Position numbers and translations under genes: made by a program
Source: JAXLYE01 sp046351595
GTDB lineage: Bacteria; Myxococcota_A; Polyangia; Palsa-1104; JAEUJZ01
Assembly: GCA_046351595.1 (NCBI GenBank)
Contig: JAXLYE010000003.1
Span: forward strand, 620,001 to 684,000
Direction: 5' to 3'
DNA length: 64,000 nucleotides
Shown here: one piece after another, positions 8,278-18,955 of the stretch
Numbering within the stretch: position 1 is the first letter of the stretch
How the letters are laid out: the number at the start of each line of letters is the position of its first letter
Notes under the pieces: generated by a model
Seen by the model: the letters and a program-made list of their open reading frames with translations, nothing else
Told to the model about the DNA's origin: nothing
Databases searched by the model: none

Positions 8278-8769
8278 ATGGCGCAAGTAACGCTGTTCCT
8301 CTGGTTCAATCAGACCGCAGAAGAAGCGGCAAACTTCTACGCGGCGACCTTCCCGAACAGCCGCGTCGGCAAGGTCCACCGCGCGCCGGGCGACTACCCC
8401 GGCGGCAAGCAGGGCGACGTGCTGACCGTCGAGTTCACGCTGCTCGGCCTCAAGTGCGTCGGCCTGAACGGCGGGCCCCAGTTCAAGCCGAACGAGAGCT
8501 TCTCGTTCCAGGTCGATACCTCCACGCAGGAGGAGACGGATCGCTACTGGAACGCCCTCATCGGCAACGGCGGCCAGGCGAGCGCGTGCGGCTGGTGCAA
8601 GGACAAGTGGGGGTTCTTCTGGCAGATCACGCCGGTGCAGCTGACCCAGGGCATGGCCGACCCCGATCCCGAGGTGGCGAAGCGCGTCTTTGCGGCGATG
8701 ATGGAGATGACGAAGATCGACATCGCCCAGATCGAAGCCGCGCGCCGCGGGCCCGCTCAGGCTTCGTGA
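8278..8769 (+). CDS. VOC-fold (PhnB / 3-demethylubiquinone methyltransferase-like) protein
   Basis: A 163-residue protein of the PhnB-like branch of the glyoxalase/VOC superfamily. It shows the typical opening LFLWFNQTAEEAANFY, the strand VEFTLLGLKCVGLNGGPQF, and CGWCKDKWGFFWQITP near the C-terminus. Despite the database family name these are not methyltransferases; substrates are usually unknown. The start at 8278 is chosen because AGGAG (8267-8271) is six bases upstream; the ATG at 8272 is too close. It is divergently transcribed from the HxlR regulator, which probably controls it. Confidence 0.85.
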   Translation: MAQVTLFLWFNQTAEEAANFYAATFPNSRVGKVHRAPGDYPGGKQGDVLTVEFTLLGLKCVGLNGGPQFKPNESFSFQVDTSTQEETDRYWNALIGNGGQASACGWCKDKWGFFWQITPVQLTQGMADPDPEVAKRVFAAMMEMTKIDIAQIEAARRGPAQAS

Positions 8770-8790
8770 CGCCGGCCCTGCTGGACTTGC

Positions 8791-9477
8791 TCAGTCGATC
8801 TCGATGAGCGAGAAGCGGGGCGCGCCGGGCTCCTCGACCTCGGGTTCCTCGTCCGGGACGGGATAGGTCTTGATGCGGTCCTCGAAGCCGGCGGCCTCCA
8901 GGCGCTCGGGGCGGGCGGCGAGCTGCTCGAGATCGACGCGCAAGAGGCGCAGGCGGCGGCGCTCGGGCTCGGGCAGCGAGCGGTCGCGGGCCTCTTTGAG
9001 CAGCCACGGCGGCGGCGCCGCGGCGAGGTGCTGCACGAGCTCGAGGACGCCGCCGCGCAGCTCGCCGTACAGGGCCAGCGTGCGCTCCGCCGCCGCGACC
9101 ACCTCGTCGAGCACGGCCGCGGGCAGCGAGCTCGCGAGCCGCCGCCGCAAGAGCTCTGTGTTGCCGCCGTACGAGGTCACGGTCGTCGACAGCAGCGTGC
9201 GCAGCTGGGGCGCGACGTGCGCGCTCGCGAGCACGTGGGTCAGGCGGATGCCCATCGCCTTGCGCGCGAAGCCCTCGACCGCGCCGAGGACCTGGCGCAG
9301 CCCCTCGAGCCCCGCGACCAGGCCGGGCAGGCCCGGCTCGAGCGCGACCGCCTCGTCGCCGAGCGGCGTGAGGAAGCGCGCGGGCGCGAAGGACTCGAGG
9401 TCACGCAGGTGCTGGACCTGATCGAGGGCCGAAAGGGCGTGGAAGGGGTGCGGAGGGGGTGCTGCAGAGGGAGCCAC
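8791..9477 (-). CDS. Hypothetical protein, helical, cytoplasmic
   Basis: No family recognised. The 228-residue product is largely alpha-helical by composition (many Leu, Ala, Glu, Arg) with a conserved-looking centre (GIRLTHVLASAHVAPQL, then VTSYGGNTELL) and an acidic C-terminus (PDEEPEVEEPG). There is no signal peptide or membrane segment. The start is uncertain: the GTG at 9475-9477 gives the longest frame, but the GGAGG nearby is too close to serve it. It lies downstream of the FAD oxidoreductase on the same strand, with a 57-base gap. Confidence 0.6.
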   Translation of the reverse strand: MAPSAAPPPHPFHALSALDQVQHLRDLESFAPARFLTPLGDEAVALEPGLPGLVAGLEGLRQVLGAVEGFARKAMGIRLTHVLASAHVAPQLRTLLSTTVTSYGGNTELLRRRLASSLPAAVLDEVVAAAERTLALYGELRGGVLELVQHLAAAPPPWLLKEARDRSLPEPERRRLRLLRVDLEQLAARPERLEAAGFEDRIKTYPVPDEEPEVEEPGAPRFSLIEID

Positions 9478-9534
9478 GCCTCCATCTTACCGCGCCCGCG
9501 CGCGCTCGGGAACGGCGGCTCCTTGGCGCGCGCT

Positions 9535-10872
9535 TCAGGTCGCGGGGCTCGTCGCCGCGGGCGCAGCGGCCGGTCCCGCCTCGGGTCCCGCGGCGAGCAC
9601 CTCGTGGCTCGAGGCGTAGGCGCCCGGCTGCTCCTTCATCCCCGGCCCGAGCTGCTCGGAGAAGCCGCCCTTCTTGACCAGCGAGTGCCACAGCGACGGC
9701 TTGTACACGTCCCCGGCCAGCAGCGACACGATCACCGCGCAGATCGTCGGGTTGCCGGCGGAGGCCATGAGCACGCCGCGCAGGCTCTTGGCGTAGAACT
9801 CGGTGACCAGGTTCTTGAACAGGTCCATGCCCGAGATGCAAAACTCCTGGTAGCTGGCGAAGCGCTGGGCCGAGAAGTCGCCGTCGCGCAGGGCCGCGTC
9901 GACGTGCTCGGCGGCGCAGCGCGCGCCGTTGATCGCCAAGAGCACCCCCGTCGAGAACAGCGGGTCGACGAAGGCGGCGGCGTCTCCCACCAAAAGCAGG
10001 CGGTCGCCGTAGAACTGGGTGCAGCGATACGACCAGTTGGCCTGCGAGCCGACTTCCTGCAAGGGCTTGGCGTCGCGCATCAGCCGGCTGAGGTGCGGCA
10101 GGTTGGCCAGGACCTGCTCGTACATCGCCTGCCGGGACAGGCCGCGGTTCACCTTGGTGTAGCTCTTCTCGAGCACGAACCCGACCGAGGTGTCGCCGTC
10201 CTTGAAGGGGATGACCCAGTACCAGCCGCCGTCGAAGAGGCCGATGAGGATGTTGCCTTCCTCGAGCCCGTTGGTGCGCGGGATGCCGGCGAACATGCAG
10301 TGCAGCGCGACGTTGGTGGTGACCAGCTCGTCGTGCACCTTGAGCTGCCGCTTGCCGGCGATGAGCGCGTCGCGGCCGGTCGCGTCGATGAACATCGCGG
10401 CGCGGACCTCGTAGGGCGCGCCGTCGGGTCCGATCGCCCGCACGGTGACGCGGTCGCTGCCGAAGTCGACGTCCTTGACCAGCGTCTCCTCGCGGACCTC
10501 GGCGCCGAGCTCGCGGGCGCGGTTGAGCAGCAGCAGATCGAACTCCTCGCGCTTGACCTGGAAGGCGTACGGGTTGCCCGGTCGGATCGAGTTGTCGAAG
10601 TAGTAGGTGAACTCGGCGCCGGACTCCTCGTGGATGAAGCGCGCGCCGGGCTTGTGGATGTACGTCCGGTTCATCTCCTCGAAGACGCCGAGCTCTTTCC
10701 ACAGCGGGTTACAGAACGGCAGCAGCGACTCGCCGATGTGGAAGCGCGGGAACTTCGTGCGCTCCAGCACCAGGACCGAGCGGCCCTTCTGGCGAAGGAA
10801 GTTGGCAGCCGAGGAGCCGGCGGGGCCGCCGCCGGCGATGACAACGTCGAAGTCGTGTTTGTTCTGGAGCAT
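9535..10872 (-). CDS. FAD-dependent oxidoreductase of the flavin halogenase / geranylgeranyl reductase type
   Basis: A 445-residue flavoprotein. The N-terminal Rossmann motif is VVIAGGGPAGSSAA, followed by the RFHIGESLLP motif shared by FAD-dependent halogenases and related monooxygenases, and LLVGDAAAFVDPLFSTG for the second FAD-contact region. A halogenase-type segment GGWYWVIPF is present near residue 215, resembling the WxWxIP signature with Gly/Tyr changes. Halogenase activity is therefore possible, but a reductase or hydroxylase is equally compatible. The Ala/Pro-rich C-terminus is low complexity. The start at 10872 is placed where homology begins, although no strong ribosome site is visible; the longer frame to 10947 adds a non-conserved leader. 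No biosynthetic cluster surrounds it. Confidence 0.8.
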   Translation of the reverse strand: MLQNKHDFDVVIAGGGPAGSSAANFLRQKGRSVLVLERTKFPRFHIGESLLPFCNPLWKELGVFEEMNRTYIHKPGARFIHEESGAEFTYYFDNSIRPGNPYAFQVKREEFDLLLLNRARELGAEVREETLVKDVDFGSDRVTVRAIGPDGAPYEVRAAMFIDATGRDALIAGKRQLKVHDELVTTNVALHCMFAGIPRTNGLEEGNILIGLFDGGWYWVIPFKDGDTSVGFVLEKSYTKVNRGLSRQAMYEQVLANLPHLSRLMRDAKPLQEVGSQANWSYRCTQFYGDRLLLVGDAAAFVDPLFSTGVLLAINGARCAAEHVDAALRDGDFSAQRFASYQEFCISGMDLFKNLVTEFYAKSLRGVLMASAGNPTICAVIVSLLAGDVYKPSLWHSLVKKGGFSEQLGPGMKEQPGAYASSHEVLAAGPEAGPAAAPAATSPAT

Positions 10873-11024
10873 GGGGGACCAAGCATACGTTTGGCGCTGC
10901 GCTTTTCCATCCTGTAATGGCGGCGCGCGATCACGCAGCTCCCGCACGCGCCAAAAGCGGCGCTTTCAGCGATGGCGCGCGGGCGAGGGCAGGGGGCCGC
11001 TCGGTGGGGCGCGCGGGCCTGCGA

Positions 11025-13024
11025 TCAGGCGACCCGTGCCGCCCGGCGGCGCAGGCGCAGCCCGCCGAGCAGCGCGCCCACGATCCACAGGCCGATCAGG
11101 AGCTGCGTGCCGCGTGACGTGCGCGCGCCGCCTGTCCCTCCGTCGAGCTCCGCGACCCCGGCGCCGCGCCCCACGCCGCAGCACAGCGCGCCGCCGGCCG
11201 CGCTGCCGGGGCCGCACTTCTCGCGCACGCACTGGCCCGTGCTCTGCTGGCAGCACTGGGTGCCGCCGCAGTCGGTGGTGTCGGCGCACGTCGCGGTGCA
11301 GGCGCCGTCCTGGCACTGCCCGCACGGGCACTGCGACGAGGTCAGGCACTCGACGCACTTCTCGCCGTCGCACAGCTGGCCGGCGGGGCAGCTTGCCTGG
11401 CACGTGTTCTCGCACTCGTGCGTGCTCGGGTTGCAGCGGCCGCCGGTGCCGCACTGCGCATCGGTCAGGCAGCGCACGCAGGTGGCCGAGTCGAGCTCTC
11501 CGTTGGGCACCAGGCAGTACGGCTTGTCGGTGCGCACCGAAATCACGGTTTCGCCGTCCGCCGCGAGCTCGAAGGCGCGGCCGCAGCTTGTGCAGCTCGG
11601 GCCGCAGTGGCGGTCGTGCGTGCAGGGGACGCAGTCGCCGCTGCGGCAGTAGCTGCCCGCCTTGCAGTCGTAGTCGAAGCGGCACTGCACGCAGACCTGG
11701 CCGTATAAACAGTAGGGCCGCGGGCCGCGGGGCTCGTCCTTGCTGATCTCGGGGCAGCTCTTGCAGTCCGGCCCGCAGCGACTGTCCTCGCGACAGTCGG
11801 GCAGCGCGTCCACGCAGCGGCCGTTGAGCAGGTCGCACGCGCGGCCCGCGCCGCAGTCGCCGTCGTTGCGGCACTGCGAGCAGTTGCTCACGCCGGGGTG
11901 GTTCTTGGCGTCCGTCTCGGTGCAGAAGGGTGCATCCGGGCAGCAGCTGCAGGGGTTCTTGCACGTGCCGCGCACGCACTTCAGGCCCTGCTTGCAGTCT
12001 GCGTCCGCGCGGCACTCGACGCAGGTGAGGTCCGCGTTCGGATCGCTGCTGCGCGGATCGCGGACACAGTACGGCTCGGGCGCCGCGCACTCCTTGCAGG
12101 AGCTTCCGCAGAAGCGATCGCCGATGCAGGGAGCGCACACCGCGGCCTCGTTGCAGTACGACCCCTTCTTGCACACGCGGTTCATCGCGTCCGGCGCCTC
12201 GTGGACGTTCACCGCGCTGCGCGGGCACTGCTGGCAGCTCTCGGGCGTCGCGTCGGACAGGACGCCCGTGTGCGTCTGGAAGAAGCTCTCCACACGGTGA
12301 CGGCGACCGCGTCGTCGGTGTAGAAGCCGAAGTGGACGGTGAACTTCATCCACCCCGGAGGGACGTTCAGGAAGCCGCGGAACCGGGTCCCGAACCCGCT
12401 CTGCAGATCTCCGTACGCGCCCGGGAACCGGCAGCCGGAGCTTACGATCTCGGTCCCCGTATTGAAGTCCTTGGGGCAGCCCGGCGTGTTCCTGTAGTCG
12501 CCGATCGACTGGTTGTTGGTCAGGTTCACGCCGCTCGACAGGTCGAAGTAGGACTGCAGGGTCGCGTAGCGGACCGCGCCCGCGCCCGCCCCGCCGACGT
12601 CCATGAACTGGTTGGCGCGATCGACGAACTGCTTGAAGCTGCTCTTCGGATCCAGCGGATCGCGCGATGGGAAGACCAAGAGCGGCAGCGTCGTCGGGCG
12701 GAAGGCCGCGCACAGGCCCTGGCCCGGGATCGGCTTGCCCTGCTTGTCCACGGGCGACGGAGCGAACGGCTCATCGCTGTCGCTTAGGGTCACGACATCG
12801 AGGATCTGGCTCCGCTGCGCCCGGGATGGACCCGCGAGCAGGACGGACAGCAGGCCCGCCGCCAGCACCCAGCCCGCGGCCGCTCGCGGCAGACAGGCGC
12901 GCAGCAGACAGCCGCGGAGCGGACAGCCGCGGAGCAGACAGCCGCGGAGCGGACAGACGCGGAGCAGACAGACGCGGAGCAGACAAAGAAGATTGGCAGG
13001 CTTGGACAGGCCAGCGTTCGGCAC
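11025..13024 (-). pseudogene. TraA-like surface protein (PA14-like domain, Cys-rich repeats, C-terminal anchor), frameshifted
   Basis: Two minus-strand frames together make one protein. The 5' frame (13024 to about 12,295) has a signal peptide with an odd Cys/Leu/Arg repeat leader and a PA14-like domain ending FGFYTDDAVAVTV. The 3' frame resumes at ESFFQTHTG and carries about ten Cys-rich EGF-like repeats (for example CKQGLKCVRGTCKNPCSCC), then a C-terminal hydrophobic helix (LLIGLWIVGALLGGL) with an Arg-rich tail, like MYXO-CTERM sorting tails. The order of domains resembles the outer-membrane exchange receptor TraA of Myxococcus. The break lies in GTGTGG on the coding strand (about 12,290-12,297): dropping one TG restores a continuous frame. 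This may be a real mutation, a switchable site or a sequencing indel. No traB-like OmpA-domain gene is adjacent. Confidence 0.7.
12892..12981. repeat. Six copies of a 15-bp tandem repeat in the signal-peptide region of the TraA-like gene
   Basis: Units read GACAGCCGCGGAGCR with small changes. On the minus strand each encodes five residues of the type CLLRV/CPLRG, placed before the hydrophobic core of the signal peptide. Copy-number change keeps the frame and alters leader length. Confidence 0.85.
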
Positions 13025-13207
13025 GGCTTTGCAGCTCCTTTTCGCACGATATCAGAACGGCGCCCGCTTCGGGCAGGCCCTCGCCCGACGTGGCTGGGGC
13101 AGGCTGCCGGGGGCTCTGTGCCGGCCGCAAGGCCAGGCGCCCACTTGCTCGGCTCCTCGCCTGAAAGCCGTTTGACCTGCCTCGGGGGGCGTGGTACGGC
13201 CTGCAAC

Positions 13208-15379
<2,172 letters not shown>

Positions 15380-15447
15380 CTCCGGTACTCCCGCTGAACC
15401 TGTCGCTGCCTCTGGGCCCGTGTCCGTAGCGCGAGGCGCGGCGCCGC

Positions 15448-16821
15448 TCAGCCGATGCGCGGCTGCACGCAGTTGGTGAGATCGAACAAGAGGAACAGCA
15501 GCGCCTTCTCCTGCGGCGTCAGCGTCGGCGTCCGGCAGCCGTTCGGGAACGGCAGGGTGGGCGAGGACATGTCCAGGTTCGGGTCCGGGCTCATCGCGTC
15601 GTTGCCGCTGACGTGCATGTCGGTAAAGACCATGCGCCCGCACTGCGAGCCCATCGACGCGCCGATCGGCGCGAAGAACGAGAAGTACTGCTGCACCACG
15701 CCGCGCATCGGATCGTTGTAGGAGACGAAGCGCTCGGTGAGCTGGTCGTTGATGGTCAGCACCGTATTGCGCGCCTTGAGGATCGAGAGCTTGCCGCGGG
15801 TCGTCGAGCCGCCGACCCCGACCATCCAGTCGGCCAGCGCAGCACCCTTGGGCTGGCCGAGGTTGATGTCCGCTTCGATGGTCGTGTTGTACTCGACGCC
15901 GGGCAGGGGCCGGAACGTCGCGACGCTGGGCAGCGGCCCGGGCCCGCCGCTGATCCAGATGTTGTGCCAGTGCGAGGCGAAGACGCGGCCGCCCAGGTTG
16001 ATGTAGTCGAGCAGGGCCTGGCGCGCGCTCGCGCTCTTCTCGTTGGGGTTGGTGCCGCCCTCGCACGACAGGATGACGGTGTCGTACTTCTTCAGGTTGT
16101 CGAGGCTGGACCACCACCCCGGCGTGCCGGTGTCCGAGGCGACGGTGAAGAAGGCGCCGCCCAGAGACGGCGCGTAGCGGTTGGTGCCGCCGTTGCCGGC
16201 GAACAGGTTGACGCGGCCGGTGCCGCTCTCGGTCGTGAACTCGCGATCCTCGATGCCGAGCTTGCGCAGCAGGCACTCGATGGCGTCGTAGCCGCCGGTG
16301 GCCACCGCGATCTTGGGGATGTCGCCCTCGGTCTGGTTGCGCGGCAGGCGGGTCTGCGTCGGCTCGACCGGCGTGTCGGCGCACGCCGTGACCGCGGGCA
16401 GCGTGATCTGGCGCCGCCACTTGCCCAGCCGGATCACCAGCGGGATGTTGCTGCCGGCCGGCACGTCGCGCAGCGTGAAGCGGCCGTTGATGTCGGTGGT
16501 GGTCTGCGCGATGGCGCGGCTCGCGGCGCTCTGATCGCAGCGGTCGCACGTGGCGCCCGAGACGATGGGGACCTCGGGCACACCGGGCACATAGACCGAG
16601 GCGCCGTAGAGCGGCAGGTTGCCCGCCGGGATGTTGACCACGCCGCTGAGGGTGGTGCTGGGCTTGCCCTGATCCTGGCAGTTTACGACCTGGCACTGCA
16701 GGCCCGAGCAGCTGCCGTCAACCTGGCTGCCGCCGTCGCTGCTGCTGCCGCCGATCGAGCCGCCGCTGCAGCCCAGTGCCAGCGTGAGCGCGAGCGCGGT
16801 GTAAACGGGAGTCTTTGCCAT
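15448..16821 (-). CDS. Large lipoprotein with carboxypeptidase-regulatory-like domain and glutamine-amidotransferase-like region
   Basis: A 457-residue lipoprotein: the lipobox LALGC is followed by a Gly/Ser-rich spacer typical of surface lipoproteins. Residues about 50-140 form a carboxypeptidase-regulatory-like beta sandwich (TTTDINGRFTLRDVPAGSNI). The following region looks like a class-I glutamine-amidotransferase/ThuA-like flavodoxin fold (YDAIECLLRKLGI, YDTVILSCEGG, LLDYINLGGRVFASHWH), without an obvious catalytic Cys, so a structural or sugar-binding role is more likely. The start at 16821 is supported by AAGGAGAAGG immediately upstream; the longer frame to 16983 is non-conserved. It is a single gene, convergent with ygiQ. 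Confidence 0.75.
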   Translation of the reverse strand: MAKTPVYTALALTLALGCSGGSIGGSSSDGGSQVDGSCSGLQCQVVNCQDQGKPSTTLSGVVNIPAGNLPLYGASVYVPGVPEVPIVSGATCDRCDQSAASRAIAQTTTDINGRFTLRDVPAGSNIPLVIRLGKWRRQITLPAVTACADTPVEPTQTRLPRNQTEGDIPKIAVATGGYDAIECLLRKLGIEDREFTTESGTGRVNLFAGNGGTNRYAPSLGGAFFTVASDTGTPGWWSSLDNLKKYDTVILSCEGGTNPNEKSASARQALLDYINLGGRVFASHWHNIWISGGPGPLPSVATFRPLPGVEYNTTIEADINLGQPKGAALADWMVGVGGSTTRGKLSILKARNTVLTINDQLTERFVSYNDPMRGVVQQYFSFFAPIGASMGSQCGRMVFTDMHVSGNDAMSPDPNLDMSSPTLPFPNGCRTPTLTPQEKALLFLLFDLTNCVQPRIG

Positions 16822-16833
16822 GTCCTTCTCCTT

Positions 16834-16866
16834 GTCGATGCCTCGTCGATGTCTCGTCGATGCCGC
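16834..16866. repeat. Three copies of an 11-bp direct repeat (GTCGATGYCKC) upstream of the lipoprotein gene
   Basis: Three consecutive 11-bp units lie 13-45 bases upstream of the start codon, in the 5' untranslated region. An 11-bp period is one helical turn, so it could be a binding site for a helix-phased regulator, or a slippage product. Confidence 0.6.
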
Positions 16867-17112
16867 GAGGTCGCTGTCGGGCCGGCGGCGGTGCGACGTG
16901 CGGGGACGCAGGGCGCTCCGCGCGTCGCACGCCCCCCGGCCCGAGGAGCCCAAAGGGTCCTCACAGGACTCTAGAAGATACACCAGCCGCGGCGCCGCGC
17001 GCAGCGAGCCGCACGGCGAGAGCCGGCCGCGGAGCCCGTACGTCCGTTCCGTATTCCGCTGACCTTGTGCTGGCGCCCGCGCCCGGAGCGGGCTGCCGGG
17101 CCTCTGTGGCGG

Positions 17113-18558
17113 CTAGGGCTCGTTCTTCTGACGGCGCAGCGCCTGCGGCAGCTCCAGCGGCGCGGTGTCGGCCCCGGGTGCGGGCACCGCGCCGTCGGCC
17201 GGCGTGCCCTGCATGGTGTCGCCGAACTGCAAGAGGGACAGGCCCGCGGCGACGGAGACCGGCAGCGGCTCGCTGCTGCCCGTCTCGGCGTACTCGGACA
17301 GGCTGCGCAGCAGCACCGGCAGCTCGGGGCGCTCGTCCGCCTTCCGCGCGAGCGCTCGCATGATCATCGCGGCGAGCGGTAGCGGCAGCGCCGGCACGAG
17401 ATCCTCGATCGGGCGCATGGGCGTCGTCAGCTGCTTGTGCATCTGCTGGATGATGTTCTTCTCGGTGGCGCCGTGCGGCAGCGTCCCGGCCAGCATCAGG
17501 TACAGGGTCGCAGCGACGGCATAGACGTCGACGCGGTGGTCCCAGGGCTCGCCGGTCAGGCGCTCGGGCGCCATGAACTGCGGGGTGCCCAGGACCGCCT
17601 GGCTGCTCGACAGCTCGCGCTCGTCCTGGCGGTGCAAAAGCCGCGCGATGCCGAAGTCCAGCACCTTGACCACCTCGCCGCGCGGCGTCTGCGACAGGTA
17701 GATGTTGGCCGGCTTGATGTCGCGGTGCACGAGGCCGGACTGGTGCGCGTGGTGCAGCACGTCGATGACCGGGCTGATGATCTGCGCGGCGCGCGACAGC
17801 GGCACCGGCCCGTAGTGCGAAAGGAAGCTCTCCAGGGTCAGGCCCTCCAGGTACTCCATGACCAGGTAGGGGATGACGCCGTGGCTGGTGCCGGCGTCGA
17901 AGACGGTCACCGCGTTGGGGTGGCGCAGGCGGCACAGCGACATGCCCTCCTGCTGGAAGCGCTGGCGCAGCTCGCGCGACTCGGCGACGTGCGGGTGCAG
18001 CACCTTGACCGCTACGGGGTTGGCCAGCGTCAGGTGCAGACCCTTGTAGACCGAGCCGAAGCCGCCGCTGCCGATCAGCACCTCCAGCTTGTACTTGCCG
18101 TCGAGGACCGTGCCCGGCTCGACCTTCCGCGGCGCCTGCGGCGGGGCGGACGCGCCGGGCGCCGACACCCCCTGCCTGCGCCGCAGCACCGCGCGCAGCC
18201 GCGCCTGCAGCACCTCGAAGTCGATCGGCTTGACGACGTAGTCATCCGCGCCCTGCTCGAGCGCGCTCACCATGTCCGTGCTCTCGTTCTTCGCGGTCGC
18301 GATGATCACGGGCAGCTGCGCGGTGCGCGGATCGCTGCGGATGCGGCGCAGGACCTCGATGCCGTCCATCTCCGGCATCATCACGTCGAGCAAAACGACG
18401 TCCGCCGGCTCGCTCGCGAGCAGCCGCAGCGCCTCCTTGCCGCTCTGCGCCTGCGCGGTCAGGTAGCCGCGCCGCTGCAGCCGCCGCACCAGCACCGCGC
18501 GGTTGTCCGGGTTGTCGTCAACGACCAGCACCTTGATCGGGGGCTCAGCCATCGCCAT
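17113..18558 (-). CDS. Receiver domain fused to a Ser/Thr protein kinase
   Basis: A 481-residue cytoplasmic signalling protein. Residues 8-125 are a CheY-like receiver (VDDN pocket, phospho-acceptor Asp58 in VVLLDVMMP, Lys in YVVKPID). After a short Pro/Ala linker comes a Hanks-type kinase (from about residue 150): GSGGFGSVYKG, VAVKVL, LVHRDIKPANI, LDFGIARL, APERL all present, so it should be active. The C-terminal 80 residues are low complexity with no transmembrane segment. It is the last gene of the H-NOX operon; its start (AGG at 7-bp spacing) overlaps the end of the preceding receiver gene. Phosphorylation of Asp58 by the hybrid kinase probably controls the Ser/Thr kinase (inference). 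Confidence 0.92.
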   Translation of the reverse strand: MAMAEPPIKVLVVDDNPDNRAVLVRRLQRRGYLTAQAQSGKEALRLLASEPADVVLLDVMMPEMDGIEVLRRIRSDPRTAQLPVIIATAKNESTDMVSALEQGADDYVVKPIDFEVLQARLRAVLRRRQGVSAPGASAPPQAPRKVEPGTVLDGKYKLEVLIGSGGFGSVYKGLHLTLANPVAVKVLHPHVAESRELRQRFQQEGMSLCRLRHPNAVTVFDAGTSHGVIPYLVMEYLEGLTLESFLSHYGPVPLSRAAQIISPVIDVLHHAHQSGLVHRDIKPANIYLSQTPRGEVVKVLDFGIARLLHRQDERELSSSQAVLGTPQFMAPERLTGEPWDHRVDVYAVAATLYLMLAGTLPHGATEKNIIQQMHKQLTTPMRPIEDLVPALPLPLAAMIMRALARKADERPELPVLLRSLSEYAETGSSEPLPVSVAAGLSLLQFGDTMQGTPADGAVPAPGADTAPLELPQALRRQKNEP

Positions 18559-18955
18559 CCGGACCTCGCTCGACACTCGCCTGCAGGAGCAGCCTGCGCA
18601 TCTTGTCGAGCAGCCGCGCGAGCTCGACCGGCTTGGTGTCGTAGTCATCGCAGCCAGCGGCGCGCGCGGCGTCGCGATCCGCGGTCATCGCGTGCGCCGT
18701 CAGCGCGAGGATCGGGATCGCGCGCGTGCTCGGATCCCGCTTCAGCCGGCGCGTCGCCTCCCAGCCGTCGATCTCGGGCAGGCGCATGTCCATCAGGATG
18801 AGATCCGGTCGCTCGCTGCGCGCCGCCGCGATGCCAGCCAGACCGTCGGTGGCGCTCACCACCTCGAAGCCCTGTCGCTTGAGGCGCCGCGACAGCATGT
18901 CGAGGTTCATGGGGTTGTCCTCAACAACAAGGATCTTGGGGAGGATCTTGGCCAT
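18545..18955 (-). CDS. Single-domain response regulator (DivK/CheY-like)
   Basis: A 136-residue stand-alone receiver with VEDN acidic pocket, phospho-acceptor Asp56 (LILMDMRLPEIDGW), ALTAHA switch region and Lys in YDTKPVE. It has no output domain, so it works as a phosphate shuttle or by protein contact. Its 5' end overlaps the hybrid kinase gene by 35 bases and its 3' end overlaps the receiver-Ser/Thr kinase gene, so the four genes are translationally coupled. Confidence 0.93.
   Translation of the reverse strand: MAKILPKILVVEDNPMNLDMLSRRLKRQGFEVVSATDGLAGIAAARSERPDLILMDMRLPEIDGWEATRRLKRDPSTRAIPILALTAHAMTADRDAARAAGCDDYDTKPVELARLLDKMRRLLLQASVERGPDGDG

Noticed and set aside
12667..13164. Long plus-strand open frames with Ser/Arg/Asp repeats opposite the TraA-like gene
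   Set aside because: They are antisense shadows of the 15-bp repeat and the signal peptide region; no domain, ribosome site or sensible composition.
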